DNA of 64,000 bases, from NCBI RefSeq assembly GCF_002812985.1, contig NZ_PGCP01000021.1, positions 34,602-98,601 of the forward strand, given 5' to 3'. The translations under genes were made by a program, and so were the position numbers. Positions 26,985 through 35,781 of this stretch are shown here, in pieces; positions within the stretch are counted from its first letter, which is position 1, and each line of letters opens with the position of its first letter. The DNA is from Aeromonas lusitana. GTDB taxonomy: Bacteria > Pseudomonadota > Gammaproteobacteria > Enterobacterales > Aeromonadaceae. The notes under the pieces are model-generated. The model was not told where the DNA came from. It was given only the letters and a program-made list of their open reading frames with translations, and searched no databases.

Positions 26985-27194
26985 CTACCCCTGCGCCAGG
27001 AAATGGGCCACCAGGGCGTTGGCATGACCGTGGCCCATGCCGTGCTCGGCTTTCAACCAGGCCACCAGCGCCATGTGTTTCTTCTCCTCCCGACTCGCCA
27101 GCAGCGTCAGCCAGTGAGCGATGGGCTCGCCGTATTTCTGCTCGATGGAGGGAAAATACGAGGCGGGCCCCTTCACCTTGGGTTGTTCATCCAT
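26985..27194 (-). CDS. DUF4287 family small protein
   Basis: 69 aa, MDEQPKVKGPASYFPSIEQKYG, then HWLTLLASREEKKHMALVAWLKAEHGMGHGHANALV: the DUF4287 pattern of a short linker and three helices. The ATG at 27194 follows AAGGAGACTGTC; longer frames to 27239 lack support. Function unknown. It lies between the phosphatase and the GFA gene. Confidence 0.82.
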   Translation of the reverse strand: MDEQPKVKGPASYFPSIEQKYGEPIAHWLTLLASREEKKHMALVAWLKAEHGMGHGHANALVAHFLAQG

Positions 27195-27254
27195 GACAGT
27201 CTCCTTGGGTCGCGGCGCCCGCACCTGTGGCACGGGCATGGGTCGATAAGGTGC

Positions 27255-27653
27255 TTAAGGTTTGGGGGCAAACTGCTCGAACACCTGCTGACCGGTCAGG
27301 GTCGGGGTGTCGTTCTTGAGTTCATAGAAAGCCGGCTTCTCGTCGATAAAGATCTGGCTGGCGAGCTCGAACGCCTCTTCCTGGAACAGGCCGGCGGACA
27401 GGATGTACTCATCCGTTGGCAACAGATGGTAGAAAAGGTGAGTGCCGCAGGTCGGGCAGAAGCCGCGCTCCGCCCACTCGGAGGAGCGATAGGCTGCTGG
27501 GGCGATCCCGGTAAAGCGGACCGCCGTGCCGCTGTGCACCGCAAACATGGGCCCGCCGGACCAGCGCCGGCACATGGCGCAGTGGCACAGGTTGACCTCT
27601 TTATGATCGCCGGTCGACACGACCACACCGCCACACAGACAATGACCTTCCAT
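27255..27653 (-). CDS. GFA family (CENP-V/GFA domain) zinc-binding protein
   Basis: 132 aa. Zinc ligands appear as CLCGGV (residues 5-7), CHCAMCRRWSGG (about 30-40) and FCPTCGTHLFY (about 77-87), the usual glutathione-dependent formaldehyde-activating-like arrangement. Family members bind zinc and possibly glutathione adducts; the reaction is not established. The start at 27653 follows AAGGAGACAGTT. The same ribosome-site string precedes DUF4287, so the two are likely co-transcribed. Confidence 0.87.
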   Translation of the reverse strand: MEGHCLCGGVVVSTGDHKEVNLCHCAMCRRWSGGPMFAVHSGTAVRFTGIAPAAYRSSEWAERGFCPTCGTHLFYHLLPTDEYILSAGLFQEEAFELASQIFIDEKPAFYELKNDTPTLTGQQVFEQFAPKP

Positions 27654-27726
27654 AACTGTCTCCTTGGAAAAGATACCGAAGTCTCTTCGGCCATGCTTTC
27701 GCTCGATAAAGAGATCCAACCGCTCG

Positions 27727-28176
27727 TCAGGTACTCCCTGACAAAAGCTTCGTGAAGCGGACCTGTCCATCGTCCTGAATACCGTCATCCAACCAGCCAA
27801 GATGACGATAAAAACCATTCGCCCTGACACGGGTGTCGGCGTCGGTCAGCAGCCAGATCTCGTGGCAACCCTGTGCCCCCAGCCAGCTCTCGGCCGCCTG
27901 CATCAGCTGGCGACCCAGCCCCTTGCCCTCATGACTCTGGCGGACAAACAGGGCAAACAGGGTCGCGTCACTGGCATCCGCCATGGCAAAGGCCACTACC
28001 CTGCCCTCGTCACAGGCGACCCAACCTCGCCCGCTGCCGCTGAGCATGGCTGGCAGGCTGTCTGGGGTGATCCCAAGCTCGGCCAGCTCGGCGAGGGATA
28101 TGTGATTTTCGCGCACCCGAGTGCGCACCTCGAACATCCCGGCCACATCCGCCGGGGTAGCAATACGTATCGTCAT
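27727..28176 (-). CDS. GNAT family N-acetyltransferase
   Basis: 149 aa, N-terminal MTIRIATPADVAGMFEVRTRVREN, acetyl-CoA pyrophosphate loop QSHEGKGLGRQLM (about 81-93), and a C-terminal NGFYRHLGW strand-turn. This is the full minimal GNAT fold. Substrate unknown. It lies 48 bases downstream of the VOC gene. Confidence 0.87.
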   Translation of the reverse strand: MTIRIATPADVAGMFEVRTRVRENHISLAELAELGITPDSLPAMLSGSGRGWVACDEGRVVAFAMADASDATLFALFVRQSHEGKGLGRQLMQAAESWLGAQGCHEIWLLTDADTRVRANGFYRHLGWLDDGIQDDGQVRFTKLLSGST

Positions 28177-28224
28177 AACAACTTTTCTGGCCTTAAGGCC
28201 TTCCTATAAGAAGTGAGAGAAGGG

Positions 28225-28596
28225 TCAGGGCCTCGCCATCTCCTGCAAGGCGATGCGATTGCCCTCGGGGTCCTGAAACTCGGCCACCCGGATCTGCTCG
28301 CTCACCCGAGTAACAGGGTAGAGCACCTTTGCCCCCGCCCCAAGGGCGCGGGCCATCGCCAGCTCAATATCCCCCACCCTCAGGTAGATGCGAGTACCAT
28401 CCAGGCTTGGCACATAGCTCTCCCCCCTGGCCAGGGCCCCGGAGCAGCCGGGCGCCGCTTCATCGAGGGGGAACAGGGCCATCTCGTTACCGTCTATGCT
28501 GGTTCGCTCCAACTCGAGTTCAAACACCTGCTCGTAGAAGCGGATGGCCCGCGCGAGATCCCGCACCGGAATTTCAAAATGGATGGCGATATTCAT
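28225..28596 (-). CDS. VOC (glyoxalase/dioxygenase-like) family protein
   Basis: 123 aa, two beta-alpha-beta-beta-beta units: MNIAIHFEIPVRDLARAIRFYEQVF and GDIELAMARALGAGAKVL, ending FQDPEGNRIALQ. This is the small YdeR/YaeR-like VOC pattern. Glu of DPEGN is a likely metal ligand. AAAAGGATC precedes the ATG at 28596. It is the first gene of the minus-strand run 28596-26331. Reaction unknown. Confidence 0.85.
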   Translation of the reverse strand: MNIAIHFEIPVRDLARAIRFYEQVFELELERTSIDGNEMALFPLDEAAPGCSGALARGESYVPSLDGTRIYLRVGDIELAMARALGAGAKVLYPVTRVSEQIRVAEFQDPEGNRIALQEMARP

Positions 28597-28686
28597 GACA
28601 AGATCCTTTTGTGTATGGCCGCCAGGCACACCACCAATAGGCTGACCCATGGGGATGACAGGTGATGCCGCCCACAGATCCCGCTT

Positions 28687-29067
28687 TTACAGCGCCTGCT
28701 TGGGTGCCTCTTGCGAAACCCTCAGGGCACTAGTTTTCAACTGGACATAGGTCATCAGCAAGATGATGGCGCCCCCCTTGATGCCAAACGCCAGGCTCAA
28801 CAGATTGCCGTACTCTCGTAACATCACCACAAAGAAGCAGCTCATCAGCAACCCGTTAATAATGGGGCGGCGGCGCACCTCATACATCTCCAGCCGGGAG
28901 TCACACCCTTTGTAGTGAAATTTAAGCTTGGGGCTGATAAGGAATGCCTTGAACGGAAATAGCCGTTGTTGGCAAACGGGGCAGATACGCAGCGCAGAGA
29001 AGAACATATTGATTACGAGCTGGATAAGATAGCCATCATCAATAAAACAGCTTTGGTGATAAATCAA
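28687..29067 (-). CDS. Small predicted membrane protein with a zinc-ribbon-like CxxC
   Basis: Up to 126 aa; a start at Met21 (29007, MFFSALRICPVCQQRLF) is equally likely and puts CPVC at the N-terminus. CPVC plus a later GCD resembles a short zinc ribbon. Two hydrophobic stretches follow (GLLMSCFFVVMLREYG and GGAIILLMTYVQ). I do not recognise the family. Coding is supported by frame length and the ordered domain pattern rather than by a match. Confidence 0.55.
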   Translation of the reverse strand: MIYHQSCFIDDGYLIQLVINMFFSALRICPVCQQRLFPFKAFLISPKLKFHYKGCDSRLEMYEVRRRPIINGLLMSCFFVVMLREYGNLLSLAFGIKGGAIILLMTYVQLKTSALRVSQEAPKQAL

Positions 29068-29141
29068 CTCCCCATATTATCTTCACCCCAACCAATAGAG
29101 GGAGACGAACCCTCTCCCCCAATTATTGGCAGCGCTGCTTT

Positions 29142-29173
29142 ATGCCGGGTTAGATTATTAGGCTACCCGGCAT
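29142..29173 (-). terminator. Hairpin downstream of the chitinase gene
   Basis: Nine-base perfect arms ATGCCGGGT and ACCCGGCAT around a 14-base loop, ending 13 bases before the chitinase stop. No clear T-run follows, so it may be a weak terminator or an mRNA end structure. Confidence 0.4.
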
Positions 29174-29185
29174 CCAGATTATTTA

Positions 29186-30631
29186 TCAGGCAGCAGGCGC
29201 CCAGGGGCCACCCTTGGTGGGATCGTCCCCTTGCGTCCACCACTTGGCCTGATAAATGATGCCTTTATGGCTCACCTTGTTACCCGCCGTATACACCTTG
29301 CTGGCTACCCAGGCTGGAATATCCCCAACCGGCGGATTGGAAGGATCGACCGGGGCGGGATCCAGCTTGTCGACAATTCTTACCTTGGGCCAACTGGCAT
29401 GAGAGCCATAGGCGTTGGTCACGCATTTCTCATAATCCCCCGGCACCAGTGCCGAATAAGCGGTCTGGAAACCCACCAGCTCGCATTCAAAGGAATAACC
29501 CCCCGGTCTGTCAGCATAATATTTCCAGTTGCCGTCCCAGTTGGTATAAAGCACGTCGGTGGCGCCGTTCAAATTCAGGCTGCCATAAGGCGTCTGCTGC
29601 CAGCAGGTATTTTTCTCATCCGCCTTGATGGGGATCTGGTAATGGGCCGCCAGTCCTTCCCAATAACGGATACGGTTGACCGGCTGGCCCTTGTCCTTGT
29701 TCTGCTCGCCGCACTCGATACCGCCGTTGATGACGTTGATGGTGGTACCAAAGCCATAGCCGATACCGGCGGCGATCTCGCGCTGGGAGGGCACCCAGGT
29801 GCGGTCGATGACGTGCAGCATGGCGGGCTTGGGGGCCTGCGGGGTCAGGAAGAACCAGATGGCGGAGGCCAGGTTCAGCCAGGAGTCGGCGACCCGACCG
29901 GGATCGTTGAGCAATACCGAGGCGTCTCCCGCGAACATGGCTTCGGAGAAGGCGCCGTAGTTGAAGTGATAGGAGAGCTGTTTCGCCCCGCGGCCAAAAT
30001 AACCCTGGCCGGTGGCGCAGGGCCATTTCTTGTTTTGCCAGTCATTCTGGCCACAGCCCGTGGTATAACCGGTCTGCCCTTCCGACCAGCCCATCTCACG
30101 CACATGCACCAGCGCCTGCTGCCACTCTTCCAGCCCAAGGGGATTGTCCGAGCTATTATTTTTAGCGATATGACCACCGGTTTCCTGGGCGAAATGGGCA
30201 AAGGCCGTCACGATGGATTTCTTGCAGATGGCATCTGAATCGCGGCCATCGGTATATTCACCACAAAATGCCGGGAATTTGCCTACCGCACGCAAGAAGC
30301 GCTCATAGGTATATTCCGGCGCCGCCATCTGGGTCAGAAAGTCCCAATCCGATTCGGTAAATACCCGCTCGACCCGTTTCACGTTGTCCGGATTGCTGGC
30401 AAGGCGCGGTACTATGGCATCCACAATGGCATTGGGACGAGTGGCCAATGCCTTTGACCAGATCCCGTACATGGGATTGGCGGTCTTGGCCTTTTCAACG
30501 GCCGTTATATCGGAGGCGGCGATGACATAGCCACCGCTATTTTGTGGGTCGGGCTGAATATTCATGGCGGCATAAGCTGGCGAGGCACAGAGCCCAGCAA
30601 CCAGCCAGGCACAAAGCTTGGGTTGGAACAT
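29186..30631 (-). CDS. Secreted GH19 chitinase with C-terminal chitin-binding module
   Basis: 481 aa. A signal peptide (MFQPKLCAWLVAGLCASPAYA) starts at ATG 30631 after AAGGATTG; a longer frame to 30733 would bury it. A GH19 catalytic core follows, with AFAHFAQETGGH (catalytic Glu) and GYFGRGAKQLSYHFNYG, the family hallmark. The last 45 residues (IPAWVASKVYTAGNKVSHKG to YQAKWWTQGDDP) form a CBM5/12 chitin-binding module with the exposed Trp pair. It degrades chitin outside the cell, in keeping with an aquatic lifestyle. It is probably exported by Sec to the periplasm and then by type II secretion; the latter is inference. Confidence 0.9.
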   Translation of the reverse strand: MFQPKLCAWLVAGLCASPAYAAMNIQPDPQNSGGYVIAASDITAVEKAKTANPMYGIWSKALATRPNAIVDAIVPRLASNPDNVKRVERVFTESDWDFLTQMAAPEYTYERFLRAVGKFPAFCGEYTDGRDSDAICKKSIVTAFAHFAQETGGHIAKNNSSDNPLGLEEWQQALVHVREMGWSEGQTGYTTGCGQNDWQNKKWPCATGQGYFGRGAKQLSYHFNYGAFSEAMFAGDASVLLNDPGRVADSWLNLASAIWFFLTPQAPKPAMLHVIDRTWVPSQREIAAGIGYGFGTTINVINGGIECGEQNKDKGQPVNRIRYWEGLAAHYQIPIKADEKNTCWQQTPYGSLNLNGATDVLYTNWDGNWKYYADRPGGYSFECELVGFQTAYSALVPGDYEKCVTNAYGSHASWPKVRIVDKLDPAPVDPSNPPVGDIPAWVASKVYTAGNKVSHKGIIYQAKWWTQGDDPTKGGPWAPAA

Positions 30632-30953
30632 GGTGAGCAATCCTTGTCTTGGCATAAAGTGCAGGCCGAGCATAGGCGCTTTAATTACTAAATTCACGAC
30701 GAGAATTAAGAATTTGGCGAATTTGTGAGCCATTTCACTCTGGGTGATGGCGTGGCAAAAATACCCCCAACAAACCTGTTATTCCGATAACAACAACAAG
30801 CATCAGGATATAGGGAGTGCATACCCTGAAATATCATGTTGGGCAATGACGCTTATCCGGGGTACGCCACGAGAATAACGGCAAGGCAGGTCACGCTTAT
30901 TGCACTCTTATTGCACTGTGACGCCCTGCCCCATCCCACACTCCCCTAAATCG
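30632..30953. other. Intergenic region upstream of the chitinase
   Basis: No gene recognised. It holds the chitinase promoter region on the minus strand and a tandem repeat TTATTGCAC-N2-TTATTGCAC at 30897-30916, just after the end of the methyltransferase gene. Confidence 0.5.
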
Positions 30954-32174
30954 TCAGGGCCGCACCGCCCGGATCAGGATGTTGCGCGGCGTCATGGGTT
31001 TGTCGCAAAAGGCTCCCACTTCCACCGCGTAGCCCTGCTCTTGCAGGTAGAGCGCCCGATCCAGCGCCAGCCAGATCTCGAGGGGTCGGCGAAACAGGTG
31101 GCGCACCAGCTCCATGCGGGCGACATCACCAAAACGTGCCTCCCCACGGGCCAGGAAGGCGGCATAATCGAGTCCGGCGGGCAGAGAAATGCCCTTGCGC
31201 TGCGCCGCCCAGCCACAGAAGGCCTCGAAGCTGCCGCCAAGCAGGCTCTTTTGCATGTTGGGCACCGGCAGGTATTCATCCACCCCGCGCACCTGGCGCT
31301 GCAGGCAGTCAAAGGCGAGACGCCACACCACCTCCTGCTCGCGCAGGCGGGCGATGCGGGCACCGCCGGTCACCGTCTCTTGCAGTGGCAACTTGAGGTC
31401 GCTCTTGCCAAGGTGCAAGGCGCTCGCTTTGGCGGCTCGCGACAGGGGTTGATAATGATCGCCGCGGATCAGGTGATAACAGCAGGGAGAGAGTGTCACG
31501 CCGCTCGCGCCGCGCTCGGCCACCCGCTCCAGCAGATGGGTGTGCAGCTCGCCGCAGGCATGCAGCGCCATGGCGTGATGCTGCTTCGTGATGAGTTGGC
31601 CGGCCTCGGGGGCAAAGGCATCGGCCTCGATAAATTGCATCTGAGCACCATCGCGGGCCGCCAGCTGACGCCCCTCCTCGCACAGCTGGCTCTGCAGCTC
31701 CAGACTGACGACTCTCGCCTCCCGCTGCAGCGACACCAGACGTCCCAAGTGCCCCTTGCCAGCGCACCACTCCAGATAGGGCCCCTGATGGGCGGGCAGA
31801 CAACCGATAAAGGCCTCGATTTGCGCCTGCTTGCGCCCCGGCATGTACATGGCCATGGCCTTGCCGCATTCAATGGGCTCGGGGAGAAAGGCATCCAGCT
31901 CGCTCAGGATCTGCAGGGCGCGCCCTTGTGGGATCCAGGGTGCGAGTAAGGTGCAGAGCGCCCCCATGTCGCCATCGAGGTGCATGATCTCATCCAGGCT
32001 CAAGGCATTGAGACAGGCGGCCATCGCCGGAGCCTCCTCGGCGAAGGCCAGGCTCAGGTGGTGATAAGGCTGGTATTGCCACCAGCGCCGGGTGTCGGTC
32101 AGCAGGCGGTCCAGTTGTTGAAAACGATGAGCCAGCACGGCGGCGAGTGTCCTGTCGTCAAAAAGGAGGCTCAT
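30954..32174 (-). CDS. SAM-dependent methyltransferase (METTL25/RRNAD1-like)
   Basis: 406 aa. Residues about 120-250 form a Rossmann methyltransferase: YLEWCAGKGHLGRLVSL (SAM loop), VVSLELQS, ALHACGELHTHLL and SPCCYHLIRG. The CAGKGHL and SPCCYH signatures resemble the poorly studied family that includes eukaryotic METTL25/RRNAD1. The flanking N- and C-terminal helical regions are usual for it. Substrate unknown; RNA or protein are both possible. No coupled neighbours. Confidence 0.75.
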   Translation of the reverse strand: MSLLFDDRTLAAVLAHRFQQLDRLLTDTRRWWQYQPYHHLSLAFAEEAPAMAACLNALSLDEIMHLDGDMGALCTLLAPWIPQGRALQILSELDAFLPEPIECGKAMAMYMPGRKQAQIEAFIGCLPAHQGPYLEWCAGKGHLGRLVSLQREARVVSLELQSQLCEEGRQLAARDGAQMQFIEADAFAPEAGQLITKQHHAMALHACGELHTHLLERVAERGASGVTLSPCCYHLIRGDHYQPLSRAAKASALHLGKSDLKLPLQETVTGGARIARLREQEVVWRLAFDCLQRQVRGVDEYLPVPNMQKSLLGGSFEAFCGWAAQRKGISLPAGLDYAAFLARGEARFGDVARMELVRHLFRRPLEIWLALDRALYLQEQGYAVEVGAFCDKPMTPRNILIRAVRP

Positions 32175-32377
32175 TCTAGCGATCTGCCATCAAAATGCAT
32201 CCATGGCGCCACGCTCAGGGGAACGACAGGTGGCTCCAGAGATGGGCGCTCTCCCTAGCGGGCACTGGGCGCAGTGCCTTAGCCTGACAAACAACATGGA
32301 TTTGTGCTATATTCCGCCCCCTTGTTAGCACGGCGCGCTTCTGCGGGCCGTTTTCCCCCTATAAACGGAATCGAAAC

Positions 32378-32956
32378 ATGACCATCAATGCCATCCTGCA
32401 AGCGCGCGCGGGCGCCAAGTGTGAACTCTGTGGAGCAGAACACGTCCTGACTGCCTTCCCGGTGCCCCACTCCCCCGCCAGCGACGACGATCATAGCGTG
32501 GCGCTTTGTGCCACCTGTCATGGTCAGCTGGAGCAGCCGGACACCACAGTGGTCAACCACTGGCGTTGCCTGGGTGACAGCATGTGGAGCCAGGTCCCTG
32601 CGGTGCAGGTGATGGCATGGCGTCAGCTCAAGGCCCTGGCCGCCCGTGGCGAGCTCTGGGCTCAGGACATGCTGGACATGATGTACATGGAAGAAGAGAC
32701 CAAGGCCTGGGCCGAAGCGGGCATGGCAAGCGATGATGACGACAGCGTACCGACCGTCGACTCCAACGGCGCCGTGCTGGCGGAAGGGGACTCGGTAACC
32801 CTGATCAAGGATCTTGAGGTCAAGGGTGGCGGCTTCACCGCCAAGCGCGGCACCCTGGTCAAGGGTATCCGCCTGACCAACAACCCGCTGCACATCGAAG
32901 GCAAGGTCAACGGCGTACAGATAGTGCTGGTGGCGGCCTACCTGAAGAAGGCCTGA
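32378..32956 (+). CDS. phnA: PhnA-type zinc-ribbon protein (YjdM-like)
   Basis: 192 aa. N-terminal zinc ribbon CELCGAEH and CATCHGQ (residues about 13-50), a helical middle, and the C-terminal PhnA domain from about residue 120 with VLAEGDSVTLIKDLEVKGGG, KRGTLVKGIRLT and NPLHIEGKVNG. The family is named after a gene near the phosphonate cluster but has no shown role in phosphonate breakdown. No phosphonate genes are near. Monocistronic with its own terminator. Confidence 0.9.
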   Translation: MTINAILQARAGAKCELCGAEHVLTAFPVPHSPASDDDHSVALCATCHGQLEQPDTTVVNHWRCLGDSMWSQVPAVQVMAWRQLKALAARGELWAQDMLDMMYMEEETKAWAEAGMASDDDDSVPTVDSNGAVLAEGDSVTLIKDLEVKGGGFTAKRGTLVKGIRLTNNPLHIEGKVNGVQIVLVAAYLKKA

Positions 32957-32985
32957 TCCGGCGCGAGGTCACTCCGCTTGCCATG

Positions 32986-33012
32986 AAAAAGCGCCCACCG
33001 GGCGCTTTTTCT
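32986..33012. terminator. Bidirectional terminator between phnA and the diguanylate cyclase
   Basis: AAAAAGCGCCC, ACC loop, GGGCGCTTTTT. Confidence 0.9.
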
Positions 33013-33041
33013 ATTGGATCACGGCAAGCGTCAAGGCGGGT

Positions 33042-34271
33042 TTATTCCTCATGCAGGCAGACCCGGTTACGACCGGTGCGCTTTGCCTGATAGAGCGCCC
33101 GATCCGCCTGCGCCAGCAACTCGGCGCAAGCAGGATAAGTTGTGCCCATGGGCAGCACCCCACTCACCCCCAGGCTGATGGTGACCGGGACGCCTTGTCC
33201 CTCAAGCACTATGTCCATGGCCTCTACCCTGGCCCTCAGTCGCTCGGCAACCCTGGCACCCTCGGCCAAGTCGCTCTCCCCCAGCAACAAGATGAACTCC
33301 TCCCCGCCATAACGCCCCAGCCGATCGCTCTCCCTCAGCTCGGCCGTCAGCGCCTGCACCAGTTGCTGCAGCACATGATCGCCGGCGGGATGGCCGTGGG
33401 TGTCGTTGATCTGCTTGAAGTGATCGAGATCCAGCATGATGAGGCACAGCGGCTCGCCACGGCGCTTTGCCAGCTGCATCTGCTGCTCAAAGTGCTCCAT
33501 GATGGCCCCGCGATTGAGGGCACCGGTCAGCGCGTCCCGGCAGGATCGCTCCTTGAGCTCGGCCAGCGCGGCCTCCAGCTGGGCATTGAGCTCATGTACC
33601 TGACGATAGAGCTGCGCCTTCTCGATGATGGAGGAGACGAGGCGCGCCAGATAGACAAACACCTCCTGATGCAGCTTCTGATAGGTGTGCTTGCGGGCGC
33701 TGGAGAAGAACAGGAAGCCTATGCCCTTGCCATCCACCTGCAGCGGACAGGTCAGGCTGGAGCGAACCCCCTCCCGCAGCACCAGGCGGGTTGAGAGGGA
33801 ACGAGGATGCTCTGCCAGATAGACTTCGAGATCGTTGATGATCCTGGGCTCCCCCGTCTCCAGGATCTGGGCCAGACTGCTGCCCGTCAGCTTGGCGCGA
33901 TACCCCTCCTTGAGCCCTGGCAACTGTTTGATCCGGCTCTTGGACCAGAAGGAACGCACCCGGATACCATCGTCACAGAGCAGGGCACAGCCGATGCGAT
34001 CGTAGGGAATGAACTCGGCGAAGGTGTCGTAGATGAGGGTGAGGGTATCTTCGATAAAGAGCCCCTTGCTGACCTCGGCGGCGATCTCCTGCAATCTATG
34101 CAGCTCGCGAAAACGCCGATCCAGGCTGTCAGCCAGTTCGTTGAGTTCCACCATGAGGGGATCCCTGGCGAGATCATCACAGAGGGGCTGTCTGGGGGCA
34201 AAGCGACCCTCTTTCAGATCGCGGATCATGGCTTGCACTTGCAGAGGGGGTAAAGCGGTAGATAAAGACAT
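33042..34271 (-). CDS. GAF-GGDEF diguanylate cyclase
   Basis: 409 aa. A GAF-type sensor (about residues 65-215; ISKGLFIEDTL-like VSKGLFIEDTLTLIYDTFAEFIPYDR split by a coiled segment) is followed by a helical linker (LNAQLEAALAELKER) and a GGDEF domain. The active-site motif is RYGGEEF, with the inhibitory-site RESD five residues upstream, so an active cyclase with product feedback is expected. It makes cyclic di-GMP in the cytoplasm. GAF ligand unknown. Divergent from the lysine-rich peptide gene. Confidence 0.92.
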   Translation of the reverse strand: MSLSTALPPLQVQAMIRDLKEGRFAPRQPLCDDLARDPLMVELNELADSLDRRFRELHRLQEIAAEVSKGLFIEDTLTLIYDTFAEFIPYDRIGCALLCDDGIRVRSFWSKSRIKQLPGLKEGYRAKLTGSSLAQILETGEPRIINDLEVYLAEHPRSLSTRLVLREGVRSSLTCPLQVDGKGIGFLFFSSARKHTYQKLHQEVFVYLARLVSSIIEKAQLYRQVHELNAQLEAALAELKERSCRDALTGALNRGAIMEHFEQQMQLAKRRGEPLCLIMLDLDHFKQINDTHGHPAGDHVLQQLVQALTAELRESDRLGRYGGEEFILLLGESDLAEGARVAERLRARVEAMDIVLEGQGVPVTISLGVSGVLPMGTTYPACAELLAQADRALYQAKRTGRNRVCLHEE

Positions 34272-34728
34272 GGGTACAACTTTGCTACAGGCTAAAAATA
34301 CCGCGCCAGTATACCTTTGCTACTGACTCGGCAATCAACTTCAGATCAATTCATTGTCACAAAAGCCCGCCAGGGTGAGACAAGCGCCATCGCACGGGCC
34401 CCTGTTGGCGCAGAAAAGGGGGCAACTCAAAACCTAATGGTTGCCAACTGATTGACGTCATAAACGTTATCGTTTGAAGCTGCCCCTTGCCTTTTACTTG
34501 CGTTACAGATAAATATCGCTAGCTTGTAGAGACATCGGCGACGGCACAACGGGCCATCGCCTCGGGGGTCATACCCCTTTATCGTCCACTGTGAGCAGCC
34601 ATCCGATACGGATGCGGCAACAGAGCCCAGCCCGCGCAGAGAGACGATAGCTCCCCTTGCCATCAGTGTGCAGTCGATGGAAAGACACACCCAGGGCAGC
34701 GCTGCCCCCACCTAAAGGAAGAACCCAT
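34272..34728. other. Divergent interval and structured leader before the lysine-rich peptide
   Basis: No larger gene. Plus-strand features: TTGACG near 34453 and possible promoter elements around 34490-34530; paired segments near 34527-34560; and a GGGGTCATACCCC hairpin with TTTA at about 34565-34582, which looks like an attenuator in a leader of about 200 nt. Confidence 0.45.
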
Positions 34729-34836
34729 ATGGCTAAGGCATCCAAGAAAGAGATCAAGAAGAAGATCGAGAACAGCAAGGCTAAGATTGCCAAGCACGAA
34801 GGCAAGATCAAGAAGCTGAAAAAAGCCCTGAAATAA
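34729..34836 (+). CDS. 35-residue lysine-rich small protein
   Basis: The frame MAKASKKEIKKKIENSKAKI to KKLKKALK has 15 lysines in 35 residues, is strongly helical and has heptad-like Ile/Leu spacing. AAAGGAAGA lies nine bases before the ATG and an excellent terminator follows the stop by 11 bases. This is the pattern of a true monocistronic small gene. I do not recognise the family; a nucleic-acid- or ribosome-associated role is only a guess from its charge. Confidence 0.75.
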   Translation: MAKASKKEIKKKIENSKAKIAKHEGKIKKLKKALK

Positions 34837-34847
34837 GGCTTTTCAAT

Positions 34848-34877
34848 AAAAAAACCGCCTGAAGGCGGTTTTTTTAT
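34848..34877 (+). terminator. Terminator of the lysine-rich peptide gene
   Basis: AAAAAAACCGCC, TGAA tetraloop, GGCGGTTTTTTTATT. Near ideal. Confidence 0.93.
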
Positions 34878-35028
34878 TGGTCGACGAAGTGGCAGCTTGA
34901 GGGACCCCTTCATCATGGGATCCCATGCTTGGGCAAGTGCCAGAAAAATATCCACAAATTAGCGGCGCACGCCACTGGACGCGCCCATGGGTGCGGCGCA
35001 TCATGAGGCTTTTCACAAGGGAAATATC

Positions 35029-35664
35029 ATGACTCTGGACACATGGATGCTGTTCTTCCTGGCCTATCTGCTGGCAACCCTGACGCCGGGCCCCAATGTG
35101 CTGCTGGTGGTTAAAAACGGCCTGCAACTTGGCTGGCGCCCGGCCCTGCTCACCATCAGCGCAAACCTGTGCTGTCAGGCCATCCTGATTTTTCTGGTCG
35201 CCATGGGGGTCGGTGCCCTGCTGCAAACACTGCCGCCCCTGTTTATCGCCCTCAAGCTCGCCGGCGGCGGATATCTTATCTATCTGGGCTACAAGGCCCT
35301 GCGATCGGCCAGGGCCGGGAGTCACGACATGCCCTTGACGGATCCACGCACCCGCACCAGAAGCGATCTCGCACTCCTTCGCGAGGCGTTTCTGGTATCG
35401 GCCAGCAACCCCAAGACCATCATCTTCCTCTGCGCCCTGCTGCCCCAGTTTCTCGATCACCAGAGCCCGCTGCCCATCCAGTTTGTCACCATGTACCTGA
35501 GCATCTGCGTCATCGTCACTTTGGTACACCTGAGCTATGTGGCCCTGGCCAGACGCGCCGGCAGCTACTTCAACCCGGCGCGGGGCCAACGCCTGTTCAG
35601 CCGCATCACGGGCGGACTCTTTATCACACTCGGCGGCGCCATCCTGCTAAGCGGCCGGCCTTAA
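35029..35664 (+). CDS. LysE/RhtB-family amino-acid exporter
   Basis: 211 aa, six predicted helices. The N-terminus MTLDTWMLFFLAYLLATLTP-GPN carries the family TPGPN motif; LAGGGYLIYLGYKALRS and SNPKTIIFLCALLPQF are the other conserved blocks. It exports amino acids or homoserine-type compounds across the inner membrane. The ATG at 35029 has AAGGGAA upstream; the 14 extra codons before it lack support. Substrate not deducible. Confidence 0.9.
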   Translation: MTLDTWMLFFLAYLLATLTPGPNVLLVVKNGLQLGWRPALLTISANLCCQAILIFLVAMGVGALLQTLPPLFIALKLAGGGYLIYLGYKALRSARAGSHDMPLTDPRTRTRSDLALLREAFLVSASNPKTIIFLCALLPQFLDHQSPLPIQFVTMYLSICVIVTLVHLSYVALARRAGSYFNPARGQRLFSRITGGLFITLGGAILLSGRP

Positions 35665-35674
35665 GTGCATCGCA

Positions 35675-35713
35675 CCGGTTCCTGATCCCCTGATGATCAG
35701 GAACCGGCCTTTT
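35675..35713 (+). terminator. Terminator after the LysE gene
   Basis: Twelve-pair perfect stem, CCGGTTCCTGAT with ATCAGGAACCGG, nine-base loop, then CCTTTT. Confidence 0.8.
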
Positions 35714-35781
35714 CCGCCAGAGTGATCTTTCCTCTCACCCCTCTCAACTACCCCAGAGCAGCGTCATGAGCCGCCCCGTGC

